A stretch of 64,000 nucleotides of DNA. Source: Spirochaetaceae bacterium 4572_59. GTDB taxonomy: Bacteria > Spirochaetota > Spirochaetia > DSM-2461. Location: the NCBI GenBank assembly GCA_002084805.1, contig NBMC01000003.1:124001-188000 (forward strand), written 5' to 3'. Below are positions 30,049-40,195 of this stretch, piece after piece. Position numbers and translations under genes: made by a program. The first letter of the stretch is position 1. Every line of letters starts with the position of its first letter. The notes under the pieces are model-generated. The model had not been told where the DNA came from and searched no databases. It was given only the letters and a program-made list of their open reading frames with translations.

Positions 30049-30969
30049 TTATCCTGCTACCCAGATAACCCAAAAGGCCGCAAAGATAAAAGCAACCGCC
30101 ATAAGTCTCGGTATTCTAATTAATTTCAATCTTGCCATTATCGATTCAATAATCCCGATCAGCATCGCCATTAAAAACAGCGAGACGATGGAAAGAGCCA
30201 GGCTGCCCCGGAGGGAGGTCGTAAAAACAGGCACAATCAGACCTGTTATCAACAGACCCATAAGCCAGATTTTCAAGGCCCCGGCATATTCAATCATAGC
30301 CAGATCCACTCCACAGTGATCCAGGATCATGACCTCATGTATCATAGTCAATTCAAGGTGGGTGGTCGGATCATCCACGGGGATTCTGGAATTCTCGGCC
30401 AGAAGAATGATAAAAAAGGCCACAAGAATAAACAGAAATGCCGGCAGGAGTCCCCGGGATAGAACAAAATCCACATTGATTCCCCCATACATCGCACTCA
30501 AGGAGATGGAACGGGTGATCAGTCCCAAGCCCCCCAGCCCCAGAAGCAGTCCCGGTTCGGCTAAGGCAGAATACAGAGCTTCCCGACTGGCTCCCATTCC
30601 TTCAAAACTGGAACCCGTATCCATAGCCGCTGCAATGGTAAAAAAACGGCCCAGCCCCAGGATATAGGCAAAAAGCAGCAGGTCTCCCTGAAATTGAAAC
30701 AAGCTGCTGATACGAGCTGTAGGCATAAGAATCAGAGCCGTCACAGATGTTCCAAGAGCGACTACCGGCCCTGCCCGGAAAACCCAGCTTGTCACGCTGC
30801 TGTACACAGCTCCCTTGCGGGACAGTTTGTAGAGGTCATAGTAGGGCTGCAAAAGAGGAGGCCCCTGTTTTCCTGCAAAAAACGCTTTTACCTTATTGAT
30901 AATGGATCTTAAAAAAGGGGCAAGAATCAAAGCCGTCAGCAATGAAATAAGGGGCATTATGTTATTCAA
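30049..30969 (-). CDS. HyfC/HycD-like (NuoH-type) membrane subunit
   Basis: GKQGPPLLQPYYDLYKLSRKGAVYS; ENSRIPVDDPTTHLELTMIHEVMILDHCG. Confidence 0.9.
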   Translation of the reverse strand: MNNIMPLISLLTALILAPFLRSIINKVKAFFAGKQGPPLLQPYYDLYKLSRKGAVYSSVTSWVFRAGPVVALGTSVTALILMPTARISSLFQFQGDLLLFAYILGLGRFFTIAAAMDTGSSFEGMGASREALYSALAEPGLLLGLGGLGLITRSISLSAMYGGINVDFVLSRGLLPAFLFILVAFFIILLAENSRIPVDDPTTHLELTMIHEVMILDHCGVDLAMIEYAGALKIWLMGLLITGLIVPVFTTSLRGSLALSIVSLFLMAMLIGIIESIMARLKLIRIPRLMAVAFIFAAFWVIWVAG

Positions 30970-32948
30970 AGTGTACCCCAGATCAGAATTCCACCCAGAG
31001 TCAGAATAATATAGAAGATATACAGATTCAGCCGTCCGTTTTGTATGATTCTCAGCTTAGCAAAAAAGGATGCCAGAAACGAAAACAGAGGCGTATAGAA
31101 AAATTTCATAAACAGATCCGGGGTATGGCTTGAAAAATATGATTCTTCGGGCAGAATATCCCGCCCCCCGGGAGCCTTATATTTACTGTGAAACAAAGTG
31201 CGAAACGCATAAAGCAGAGGTTCCACATAAGAGCTGCCCGTGTACTGCATCCGTCCTGTGCCGTGCTGATATCCGCATCCCCAGGTAGGGCCTTGGCTGA
31301 TAGTTCGATTCTTCTGCAGATAAGCTCGTAGAGCCCATAAGAGCAGACAGAAAAGAATAAAAGCGGCCATTAGGATAGAGATCTGTCCCATAAGTTTTGA
31401 AACGGCGGTCAGCTCACCCCCGTAATAAGCAGCGGAGGAACAGACACTCTGTGCAACGGGAATTACCATCTGAACAGCCCCGGCTCCGCCGAAACCAAGC
31501 AGGGCACAGCAGAATACCAAGATAATCATGGGCCATAGCATGCTCGGGGGGGGGTCTTCACTCCCCTGACAACAGTCTGTTCGGCTTTCACCGAGAAAGA
31601 CAACTCCAAAGACCTTTGTAAAACACATAACAGCCAAACCACCAATCAGAGCCAGGACAGAAATGACCGCAAGAGCTGCCAGCATCAGATCCGTATTCAT
31701 AGAGCTGTTGAAAATGGCACTTTTATAGGAACTGAGATAGATCATCACTTCGCTGACAAATCCGTTAAAGGGGGGCAAACCACAGATAGACAGGGAAGCG
31801 ATAACAAAGATCCCTGAAGTAACAGGCATTTTTCTAGCCAGACCACCCATGGAATCTATATTCCTTGTTCCAGTGGCATGGGCGACCGAACCGGCACTCA
31901 GAAAAAGGACCGTTTTAAATACGGAATGATTTAAGACATGCAGCAGTGCTCCGGCAATACCGATTATACCAGCAGGATTCCCGTAAGATAATCCCAGTAT
32001 TCCAATACCGAAGCCCATACAGATAATCCCGATATTTTCGACACTGGAATACGCCAGCAACTGTTTCAGATCATGCTGAACCACCGCATATAACACGCCG
32101 CCCAGACCGGAACAGATACCGATGGCAATAAGCGTCCAGCCCCACCAGGGAGACCAGACATCCATAAACATTACCATCCTGATAAGGCCGTAAATACCAG
32201 CCTTGATCATAACGCCACTCATAAGACCGGACACATGAGAAGGAGCCGCAGGGTGTGCTTCAGGCAGCCAGACATGCAGGCCGAAAAGTCCCGCCTTTGA
32301 ACCAAAACCAATAAGAGCCAGTATAAAAAGAATATTGACAGAAGCACTGAGCCCTGCCATATGGTTAAAATCAAAAGAGCCGCTTTCATTGCTGGCGATA
32401 ATAAACATGGCAAACAAAAAGGCAGTACCCAGATGCGTCGCCGCCAGGTAAACCCACCCGGCCCTGCGAACCTCTTTCTTTTTATGATCAAACATAACAA
32501 GGAACCAGGCTGCAAAAGACATAATTTCCCATGCCATCAGGAAGAGAATTCCATCCCAGGCCAGAAGTACAAAATACATCCCCCCCGAGAGCAACTGCAG
32601 GAAAAACCAGTTATATTTTACAGAGTACTGCGTCTTATAATGGCTCATGTAGCCTATGCCGTAACAGACAGCCAATACAGAAATAAACAGAACGGGGATA
32701 CAGAACCAGGCGGATAACAGGTCCATGTGCAGATGAAAAGAGCCTAAAGGAAGATTCCAGACAGACATAAAATCGAGGCTTCCCTGCCCGCCTAGGACAT
32801 GAACAACAGGAAAAATCCCGCAAAGAGCGGCAATAAGAGAACCGGCTAAGGCAATCAGGCCACTTGAAGAGGATTTTTTTTTACTTATAAGCAGCAGAAA
32901 AGCTGAAACCAGATAGGAAAGAAGAGGAAGAAGAATCAGTATTGTCAT
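30966..32948 (-). CDS. HyfB-like proton-translocating membrane subunit
   Basis: GLFGLHVWLPEAHPAAPSHVSGLMSGVMIKAGIYGLIRM; LLAYSSVENIGIICMGFG. Confidence 0.9.
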   Translation of the reverse strand: MTILILLPLLSYLVSAFLLLISKKKSSSSGLIALAGSLIAALCGIFPVVHVLGGQGSLDFMSVWNLPLGSFHLHMDLLSAWFCIPVLFISVLAVCYGIGYMSHYKTQYSVKYNWFFLQLLSGGMYFVLLAWDGILFLMAWEIMSFAAWFLVMFDHKKKEVRRAGWVYLAATHLGTAFLFAMFIIASNESGSFDFNHMAGLSASVNILFILALIGFGSKAGLFGLHVWLPEAHPAAPSHVSGLMSGVMIKAGIYGLIRMVMFMDVWSPWWGWTLIAIGICSGLGGVLYAVVQHDLKQLLAYSSVENIGIICMGFGIGILGLSYGNPAGIIGIAGALLHVLNHSVFKTVLFLSAGSVAHATGTRNIDSMGGLARKMPVTSGIFVIASLSICGLPPFNGFVSEVMIYLSSYKSAIFNSSMNTDLMLAALAVISVLALIGGLAVMCFTKVFGVVFLGESRTDCCQGSEDPPPSMLWPMIILVFCCALLGFGGAGAVQMVIPVAQSVCSSAAYYGGELTAVSKLMGQISILMAAFILFCLLLWALRAYLQKNRTISQGPTWGCGYQHGTGRMQYTGSSYVEPLLYAFRTLFHSKYKAPGGRDILPEESYFSSHTPDLFMKFFYTPLFSFLASFFAKLRIIQNGRLNLYIFYIILTLGGILIWGTL

Positions 32949-33003
32949 TTGTTTATCTCTTTGTTATCTATTAACGGCAGCAGCTTCCGGAATAAGCCTC
33001 CGG

Positions 33004-33094
33004 CTCGCCTGATTTTAAAACACATTTATAAGGAGGGGGGCTGTGAAAGTTCCGTCTTATTGAACTTAACTCGCTCATTAAATCTACAGGCGAG
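33004..33094 (-). promoter_or_regulatory. Structured 5' leader upstream of the hyf-like operon (candidate cis-element)
   Basis: 8-bp perfect inverted repeat CTCGCCTG (33004-33011)/CAGGCGAG (33087-33094) enclosing an inner AAGTTC (33047-33052)/GAACTT (33062-33067) hairpin; CCGGA-N7-TCCGG hairpin follows toward hyfB. Confidence 0.4.
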
Positions 33095-33182
33095 GTTGCC
33101 TCCCTCTTTAACCCAAATATCTTAATATTTTATAATATCTCTCAAAAAGAAACTAGTCATAAAGAAAAAATGAGAGGGGAAA

Positions 33183-34640
33183 TTATGCCTTATGAGATAA
33201 AACCTGGGCCTGAAGGGTCTGCTCATATTCTGCCAATGCTCTGACAACCAGCTTCTGCTGGGGAGTAACATCGGTAGAATACTTGAGCTGTTCCAGAATC
33301 TTCAGAAACTCCCCATGATCCACCACATTTCGGGCTTTTGGAAAGAGAATCCGAGCGGCACAGGAGCTCTTCCAGATGCGCATTTCCTCCTCATCCAGGG
33401 TCTGAGGAAAGTTCCTGCCGATAAAACGACGGAGCATTTCAGAAATCCGGGGATCGTGGAAGTTCAGGGTCAGAGTCTTCAGCTCTTCGGGAGGAGTCTT
33501 ATGAATTATCTTGAGACGGACCTTATCATCATCCCGAAAAAAACCTCCCGAATAGATCTGCAGATCAGGATCTTCCTCTGAGGGAAAAGCAGGCTTTTCC
33601 TTTTCGAAGACCTTACGAACCTTCTGCAGGAGTGAGGGATCAGAGAGGAGCAGATCCCAGTGACGCATACAGGCATCACGGTCAATCTCAAGCCTTTCGG
33701 CTGCCACGTCATCCAGAGTACTGAGAGGAGCAACCACGGGACATTTCCCCAGATGAATACTTTTAAGAGGAATCCGGTCCAGCCCCTCTTCGGCCAGCTG
33801 TTTTGAAGGAGTAAAGACACGGCGGCGGATCTCCTCCACAGGCAATTCCAGTAGAGGAGCCGGATCATAACGGAGATCAAAACAGTGAACCATATTTCGG
33901 ATCAGCGGATCGGTCACCAGAGGAGCCATAAGGGTCGTACAGCCTTTTTGACTGGTAAGCATGCCAGAAGTATGAACAACAGGTTCTCTTGTATCCAGAT
34001 TGATAATCCGTCTAAGATCATCCTTCTTTCTATTATGAAAAACCCAGCGAAAGAGCTTGGGCTGTTTATCAGAAATAAGTTTAGCCAGCCCTATGGTGGC
34101 ATACACATCGGAAAGAGCATCGTGGGCATGTTCGTGAGTAATACCGTTTGCTTCAGAAAGTTTCTCAAGTTTAAAGAGAGGACGACCATCTTCATGCTGC
34201 GGCCAGTTGATTCCCTCGGGACGCAGATCGTGGGTAGCCCGGACGAGATCCAGAATATCCCAGCGGGAATTTCCGTCAGCCCATTCTCTTTTATAGGGAT
34301 CAAAAAAATTCCTGTAATAGAGGTTCCGTATAAACTCATCGTCAAAACGGATGCTGTTATACCCGACCACACAAGTTCCCGGCCGGGAGAACTCTTTGTC
34401 TATTGCTTTTATAAAATCATACTCCCGGAGTCCCTTTTCCAGGGTTTCCTGGGGAGTAATACCTGTAATAAGACAGGCATAAGGATCGGGTACATAATCC
34501 GGGCTAATCCGGCAGTAAAGGACAATAGGGTCCTCCACCACTTCAAATTTATCGTTTGTGCGGACAGCGGCAAACTGAGCAACTCTATCCCAGCGGGGGT
34601 TCATTCCAAATGTTTCTAGGTCATACCAGAGAAGTGTCAT
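33183..34640 (-). CDS. sbcB: Exodeoxyribonuclease I
   Basis: MTLLWYDLETFGMNPRWDRVAQFAAVRT...VVGYNSIRFDDEFIRNLYYRNFFDPYKREW...THEHAHDALSDVYATIGLAKLI. Confidence 0.95.
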   Translation of the reverse strand: MTLLWYDLETFGMNPRWDRVAQFAAVRTNDKFEVVEDPIVLYCRISPDYVPDPYACLITGITPQETLEKGLREYDFIKAIDKEFSRPGTCVVGYNSIRFDDEFIRNLYYRNFFDPYKREWADGNSRWDILDLVRATHDLRPEGINWPQHEDGRPLFKLEKLSEANGITHEHAHDALSDVYATIGLAKLISDKQPKLFRWVFHNRKKDDLRRIINLDTREPVVHTSGMLTSQKGCTTLMAPLVTDPLIRNMVHCFDLRYDPAPLLELPVEEIRRRVFTPSKQLAEEGLDRIPLKSIHLGKCPVVAPLSTLDDVAAERLEIDRDACMRHWDLLLSDPSLLQKVRKVFEKEKPAFPSEEDPDLQIYSGGFFRDDDKVRLKIIHKTPPEELKTLTLNFHDPRISEMLRRFIGRNFPQTLDEEEMRIWKSSCAARILFPKARNVVDHGEFLKILEQLKYSTDVTPQQKLVVRALAEYEQTLQAQVLSHKA

Positions 34641-34718
34641 GACTCTATCAAATCACGCTTGGGCAAAACAGGCAAGGTCCCGGGTATGACAAATGTGTTG
34701 TAAACGGCTCTTCTCTAT

Positions 34719-34747
34719 TTGATGAAATCTCCCGGATATTGTATATT
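34719..34747 (+). promoter_or_regulatory. Sigma70-type promoter upstream of MCP
   Basis: TTGATG (34719-34724)-17-TATATT (34742-34747); places the translation start at 34773, not 34719. Confidence 0.55.
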
Positions 34748-34772
34748 TTCAAACACTTATGAGGAGCGATTA

Positions 34773-36935
34773 ATGAAATTACGCAGCAAATTTTTATTTA
34801 TTCTAATATTGATTCCAATCATTCTTTTACTTGGCTTCTCGTTTCTGAGCTATAATAATCGACGTAATTTAATGATAGAAGAAGAGTTGAGAGTTCAAGA
34901 GGCGATTGCAAAAAGCACCGCAAATCTTATATCGGGAGAACTGAACAAATACAGCCAGATACTGATAAATATGTCCCGTTTACACAGTGTCAGAACAATA
35001 GTGAAGACAGCTGTAGATTCTCTTGATCGGAAGGATTATACCGATTTGGAATCTTTTGACAGTTTAACACAGGATCTCCAGTCTTTTATGATTGAAGGGC
35101 TTGTAGATCGCATATCCATGGGATCCGCTCTTGCTCCGGCTGTTCTGGCAGATAAATGGAGAAAAATGCCCTCTGATTTTGATGTACGGACAAAAAACTG
35201 GTACTCAGAAGCTGTAGCCCGTCGTGATTTCGTTCTGATAGAACCACTGATAAGCAATACGGATGGAACTGTTATAACACAGGCTTCTTATCCTATTATT
35301 GAGGATGGAAAAATACTCGGTGCGGTGGCTCTTCATATCGACACAGAAAATTTCCGCTCCCGCATCCGATCATTTGAAAAGGAAACAGGATTTGGTATAA
35401 CTGTGTTTACCCGGCAGGGAACAATTATTTACCACACGAAAAAGTCCGAAGAGAAAATGTCTACATCGATTTTCACCATAGAAGATTACTATAACAACAC
35501 CGTGGAAAATCCTGAAAATTTCCTGAATAAAATAAAAAATATTGAAGAGAATCCCACAGGAAATGTTGATATGAATGTAAAAGGGGGGAGAGGAAACAAC
35601 AGATTGTTAAGTTACAGACAAATAGCGGGGACTCCCTGGATTATTGCAATTTCGTCTTCCAAAAATGCACTTGCCAAAAGTGCTGCTGCTAAAACTTTAC
35701 CTTCGGTAATTCTCAGTTTTGTCGCAATGATGGTTCTTCTCGGTTCTATATATATTTTACTGAATTATTCAGTTCTCCGGCATATTAAAAAAACGTCCTC
35801 CGCTATCAGTGATATTTCTGAGGGAGAAGGTGATTTAACAGTCAAACTGGATATAAAGACAAAGGATGAAATCGGAGAACTCGCTTTATATTTCAATTCG
35901 TTTGTTGCAAAGCTCAGAAAGCTTATTCTGGATATTCAGTCTTCTGCCAATAACAGCGATAGAATCAAGGATGAACTTTCAGCTTCAGCAGAGGAGACCT
36001 CGGCAGCAATCAAAAATATAAAGAGAAATACCTCCTCTCTATTACAGGAAACAGAACGGATGAATCTGAATATAACGGAGAATGTTGCATCCACTGAACA
36101 GATTACGGCCAATATTAACAGTATTGACAATCAGATTTCAGAACAGGCCACTATGATGGAGAGGTCCATATCCTCCATTACAGAAATGATTGGTTCTCTC
36201 GAAAATGTCTACAATATCACTGTAAAAAAAGAAGAGTCTGTTCACCAGCTGGTTTCTATTACAAGTGAAGGGTTTAAAACGCTGACGGCAATGGCTGATG
36301 GATTTAAAACAGATGTTGTTGATAAAATAACAGGTATCTCCGAAATGGCCAGTACCATACAAAAAATAGCGTCCCAGACGAATCTGTTGTCCATGAATGC
36401 AGCAATAGAAGCTGCCCATGCCGGTGATTCTGGAAAGGGTTTTGCAGTTGTTGCAGATGAAATCAGAAAACTGGCAGATACTTCTTCAAAAAGTTCTGCC
36501 AATATAACAAAGATAATCAAAGAAATCTCTGCAGGGGTGTCTGAAACTGATTTAAAAACAAAGAAATCCGCAGAGGCTTTCAATGCGATAAATACAGAAA
36601 TTGAGCAGACAAGGCAGGCATTTGATGAAATTTCGTCCAGTACCCGTGAACTATCTGTCAATGGTAAACAGATTCTGGAAGCAATGAACATTCTGAAAAA
36701 TGCAACAACAAGTATTGAAGGAGCATCTAAAGAGGTTAGTTCCGGAGCAGAACTGGTTGTTCGCTCACAACTGAATCTGAAAGACAGCTCAGACCATGTC
36801 ACCAGGGGAATGACGGAGATCAGTAATGGTGCGGAAGAAATTGTTTTGACTTCGAATGAGATTGTTAAAATATCTACTGAGTTAAAGGAAATTGTTGCAC
36901 TGTTAATAGAGAGTACAGAAAAATTTAAAACCTGA
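34773..36935 (+). CDS. Methyl-accepting chemotaxis protein
   Basis: MKLRSKFLFILILIPIILLLGF TM1; [44 protein letters not shown]. Confidence 0.95.
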   Translation: MKLRSKFLFILILIPIILLLGFSFLSYNNRRNLMIEEELRVQEAIAKSTANLISGELNKYSQILINMSRLHSVRTIVKTAVDSLDRKDYTDLESFDSLTQDLQSFMIEGLVDRISMGSALAPAVLADKWRKMPSDFDVRTKNWYSEAVARRDFVLIEPLISNTDGTVITQASYPIIEDGKILGAVALHIDTENFRSRIRSFEKETGFGITVFTRQGTIIYHTKKSEEKMSTSIFTIEDYYNNTVENPENFLNKIKNIEENPTGNVDMNVKGGRGNNRLLSYRQIAGTPWIIAISSSKNALAKSAAAKTLPSVILSFVAMMVLLGSIYILLNYSVLRHIKKTSSAISDISEGEGDLTVKLDIKTKDEIGELALYFNSFVAKLRKLILDIQSSANNSDRIKDELSASAEETSAAIKNIKRNTSSLLQETERMNLNITENVASTEQITANINSIDNQISEQATMMERSISSITEMIGSLENVYNITVKKEESVHQLVSITSEGFKTLTAMADGFKTDVVDKITGISEMASTIQKIASQTNLLSMNAAIEAAHAGDSGKGFAVVADEIRKLADTSSKSSANITKIIKEISAGVSETDLKTKKSAEAFNAINTEIEQTRQAFDEISSSTRELSVNGKQILEAMNILKNATTSIEGASKEVSSGAELVVRSQLNLKDSSDHVTRGMTEISNGAEEIVLTSNEIVKISTELKEIVALLIESTEKFKT

Positions 36936-36955
36936 CATCAGAATAGGATGGACCC

Positions 36956-37732
36956 ATGACATTTGAACCAACCCTTATTAAACTGCTTTTCCTGACAGTC
37001 TGTGCCATGGTTGCAGGGTTTATTGACTCTATCGCGGGGGGAGGTGGACTGATTACCGTACCGGCCCTACTGGCAGTGGGCATACCGCCCCACATGGCTT
37101 TAGGGACCAACAAACTACAGTCCACTTTCGGTTCCGGAACAGCGGCTCTCCGTTACAGCGGATCAGGCCTGCTTAAAAAGGATAAACTGGGGATCGGAGT
37201 CCTATTCACCCTTATAGGAGCGGCCCTGGGAACCTGGCTGATTCAGCTAGTACCGGCGGACTTTCTCAATAAACTGATCCCCTTAATCATGCTTGTCATG
37301 TTTTTTTACACCCTATTTTATCCGGACCTTGGAAAAAAGGAGCAGCACTCTCGGATTTCCAAGGGACTCTTCTATGTATTGGCGGGGCTGGCACTCGGTT
37401 TTTACGATGGGTTCTTCGGTCCCGGAACCGGTTCGTTCTGGACAATAACTCTTGTCACAATGGTTGGACTTGATTTGAAATCGGCCACAGCCAATACAAA
37501 GGTAGTCAATTTCACCAGTAATATTGTCTCTCTCACTGTTTTTCTGCTGGGGGGAAAGGTCATATTTATAGCTGGTATTATGATGGCATTAGGTCAGATT
37601 TGCGGGGCATGGATTGGCTCTCATCTTGTTATCAGAAAGGGAACAAAATTCGTTAGAGTCTTCTTTTTACTGGTGGTAGCCCTTACTATAATACGAATGT
37701 TATGGATTGAATTTCTTTCAGGACTGTTCTAA
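36956..37732 (+). CDS. TSUP (TauE/SafE) family membrane transporter
   Basis: AGFIDSIAGGGGLITVPALLAVGIPPHMALGTNKLQSTFGSGTAAL; GFYDGFFGPGTGSFW. Confidence 0.9.
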   Translation: MTFEPTLIKLLFLTVCAMVAGFIDSIAGGGGLITVPALLAVGIPPHMALGTNKLQSTFGSGTAALRYSGSGLLKKDKLGIGVLFTLIGAALGTWLIQLVPADFLNKLIPLIMLVMFFYTLFYPDLGKKEQHSRISKGLFYVLAGLALGFYDGFFGPGTGSFWTITLVTMVGLDLKSATANTKVVNFTSNIVSLTVFLLGGKVIFIAGIMMALGQICGAWIGSHLVIRKGTKFVRVFFLLVVALTIIRMLWIEFLSGLF

Positions 37733-37869
37733 ACAGCCTGTTTAACAGGAAATCCTTCTTTCAGAAACTCTCTGGATTTTTCCAGTTTACACATATTCAA
37801 ACGGGGCATACAATTTTTTTAACAGGGACCGGATCCTCCGGTTCTACAATAAAATAAAAGAGGTGCATT

Positions 37870-39273
37870 ATGACAGAAATTGTTATTATCGGAGCGGGTA
37901 GTCTGGTTTTTTCAAGCCGCCTTACGGCAGATATTCTCAGCTATTCTGAACTGGCTGATTCCCATTTCCGCCTGGTCGATACAGATCCACTCAGACTGGA
38001 ATTTGCTGAAAAAATTGTTAACAGGATTTTCAAAGAAGGAAAATATCCGAATGCTTCTGTCAGCACTTATACAGACAGAAGGGAAGCCCTGAAGGGGGCC
38101 GATTATGTTATCATAAGCATCCTGATCGGCGGTTTTGAAGCCATACAAAAGGAGATTGATATCCCCCTGAAATACGGTATCAATCAGTGCATAGGCGATA
38201 CCCTCACACCCGGTGGTATTATGAGGTGCCTCCGGACCCTTCCGGTACTGCAGGAAATAGTTGATCACATTCTGGAATACTGCCCTGAAGCTATGGTTAT
38301 CAACTACACAAATCCCATGGGAATGCTCAGCAAGGGTATTATAGAACACGCACCCGGTCTGAAATATGTGGGACTCTGCCACTCTGTTCAGCATACGGCT
38401 GAAGAGTGGGCTGGAAGACTGGAAATTCCCCTCGAAGAGATCAATTTTGTCTGTTCCGGCATCAACCACGAAGCCTGGTATACAAAATTTGAACATAAGG
38501 GTAAGGATCTTCTTCCCCGAATCCGGAAACTGGCTGAAAAACCGGAAATCTGGTACGGCGATAGCGCCAGAATGGAGTATGTCAAACACCTGGGTTTCCC
38601 CGTAACCGAGTCGAGCGGACATGTTTCAGAATACAATCCCTGGTTCCGTAAGAATGAAGAGATGGTTAAACGTTACTGCCATGAAGAGTTTTCAGAATGG
38701 AACGGTGGCTTTGGATTTATCAAAGAACTTTATGACAGGCCGGACTGGCAGGATCAGATGAAAAAAATGGCAGTCTGGGAGGATCCCATTGATCTTGAAC
38801 GAAGTGTCGAGTACGGCTCACAGATCATTCATGCCATGGAAACCGGGGAAACAAGCATTATCTATGGAAATGTGATAAACCACGGATGCATCGAAAATCT
38901 CCCTCAGGATGCGGTGGTGGAAGTCCCCTGTGTGGTAGATAAAAACGGACTGAAACCGGTTTATACGGGAAAGTTGCCTCCCCATCTGGCTGCCCTGAAT
39001 ACCACTCAGCTTCTGGTACAGGATCTGGCTGTCAAAGCAACTCAGCAGGCTGATCCTGAAATGGTTTTCCAGGCCATGGCCATGGATCCCCTGACCGCCA
39101 TGAGCTGTACCCTGGATCAGATCCGTGCCATGACCCGGGAACTGATGGAAGCTCATAAGGAATGGATCCCTGTAATGAAGGGAAAGATCCCTGCAGATAA
39201 ACCATTAATTTATAGGGAAAAACCCGTTGGCCCGGTAGAAAAACATCTGGATCCAGCCAAAGCCAATCAGTAA
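37870..39273 (+). CDS. Glycoside hydrolase family 4 (alpha-galactosidase MelA-like)
   Basis: IVIIGAGSLVFSSRLTADIL; VINYTNPMGML; GLCHSVQHTAEEWA; CSGINHEAWYTKFEHKGKDLLP. Confidence 0.85.
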   Translation: MTEIVIIGAGSLVFSSRLTADILSYSELADSHFRLVDTDPLRLEFAEKIVNRIFKEGKYPNASVSTYTDRREALKGADYVIISILIGGFEAIQKEIDIPLKYGINQCIGDTLTPGGIMRCLRTLPVLQEIVDHILEYCPEAMVINYTNPMGMLSKGIIEHAPGLKYVGLCHSVQHTAEEWAGRLEIPLEEINFVCSGINHEAWYTKFEHKGKDLLPRIRKLAEKPEIWYGDSARMEYVKHLGFPVTESSGHVSEYNPWFRKNEEMVKRYCHEEFSEWNGGFGFIKELYDRPDWQDQMKKMAVWEDPIDLERSVEYGSQIIHAMETGETSIIYGNVINHGCIENLPQDAVVEVPCVVDKNGLKPVYTGKLPPHLAALNTTQLLVQDLAVKATQQADPEMVFQAMAMDPLTAMSCTLDQIRAMTRELMEAHKEWIPVMKGKIPADKPLIYREKPVGPVEKHLDPAKANQ

Positions 39274-39293
39274 ATCCGCCGGGGTTCTTGGAA

Positions 39294-39321
39294 TTGACAG
39301 AGAGGAATTATTGGCTATAGT
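39294..39321 (+). promoter_or_regulatory. Sigma70-type promoter of tcdA
   Basis: TTGACA (39294-39299)-16-TATAGT (39316-39321), 8 nt before the ATG. Confidence 0.65.
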
Positions 39322-39329
39322 AAAAAACA

Positions 39330-40094
39330 ATGGAAAGATTTTTACGGATTGACCGACTCATCGGCAAAGACAAGAGAGAAACACTCAGTGATAAAAAGGT
39401 CTGCATTGTGGGAATGGGTGCTGTTGGTGGTTATGCCCTGGAATCCCTGGCACGCAGTGGCGTGGGAAATTTTCTTCTGGTAGACTTTGACAGGATAAAC
39501 CTGACCAATATCAACCGCCAGATTCTGGCTCTGGAATCCACCCTGGGAGTGCTGAAAATAGAGGCCGCCAGACAGAGGATTCTGGATATAAACCCCCACT
39601 GTCATGTGGAACTGTTCCCGGGATTTGCCCATAACGAAACAATGGATGAGATTCTAGGCTATGAGCCCCATGTCCTCATCGATGCCATAGACTCCATGGC
39701 CCCTAAACTGACCCTTCTGGAACAGTGCTGGAAACGGGATATTCCCGTGGTATCCTCCATGGGGGCCGCCCTCAGAACCGATCCTTTCGCCATCCACAAG
39801 GCAGACCTGATGAAAACCCACAGCTGCCCTCTGGCCAAGCAGGTCAGGCGAAAACTGCGTCGCCGGGGAGTGGGAAAAGGGATTACAACCATCTACTCTT
39901 CTGAAGATGTGGTATACGACTACCGGGATCCCTCGGATGAGGATAATCCCCATGGAAATGAGCAGGAACTGGACCGCGGACGGAAACGCCGGGTTCTGGG
40001 CAGCCTGCCTACGGTAACAGCCATGTTTGGTCTGCACATAGGTCATGCGGCCCTGGAAAAACTCCTGGGAGAGGTTGCTGAAAAGCCGGGGTGA
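39330..40094 (+). CDS. tcdA: tRNA threonylcarbamoyladenosine dehydratase (ThiF/HesA family)
   Basis: GMGAVGGYALESLARSGVGNFLLVDFDRINLTNINRQILALESTLG. Confidence 0.9.
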   Translation: MERFLRIDRLIGKDKRETLSDKKVCIVGMGAVGGYALESLARSGVGNFLLVDFDRINLTNINRQILALESTLGVLKIEAARQRILDINPHCHVELFPGFAHNETMDEILGYEPHVLIDAIDSMAPKLTLLEQCWKRDIPVVSSMGAALRTDPFAIHKADLMKTHSCPLAKQVRRKLRRRGVGKGITTIYSSEDVVYDYRDPSDEDNPHGNEQELDRGRKRRVLGSLPTVTAMFGLHIGHAALEKLLGEVAEKPG

Positions 40095-40195
40095 ATGAGG
40101 AGGAGCCCTTTTCCCACAAGCTGAGACTGAATCAGTTGCCCTGATCCACAAACCGAAGCTGGTTCACCCGGGCCGCAACCCGGATTCCCAATCAA

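Noticed and set aside
37729-37809. 26-aa minus ORF MPRLNMCKLEKSREFLKEGFPVKQAV after the TSUP gene
   Set aside because: No SD and no promoter seen; may be the tail of a lost gene, but too short to support.
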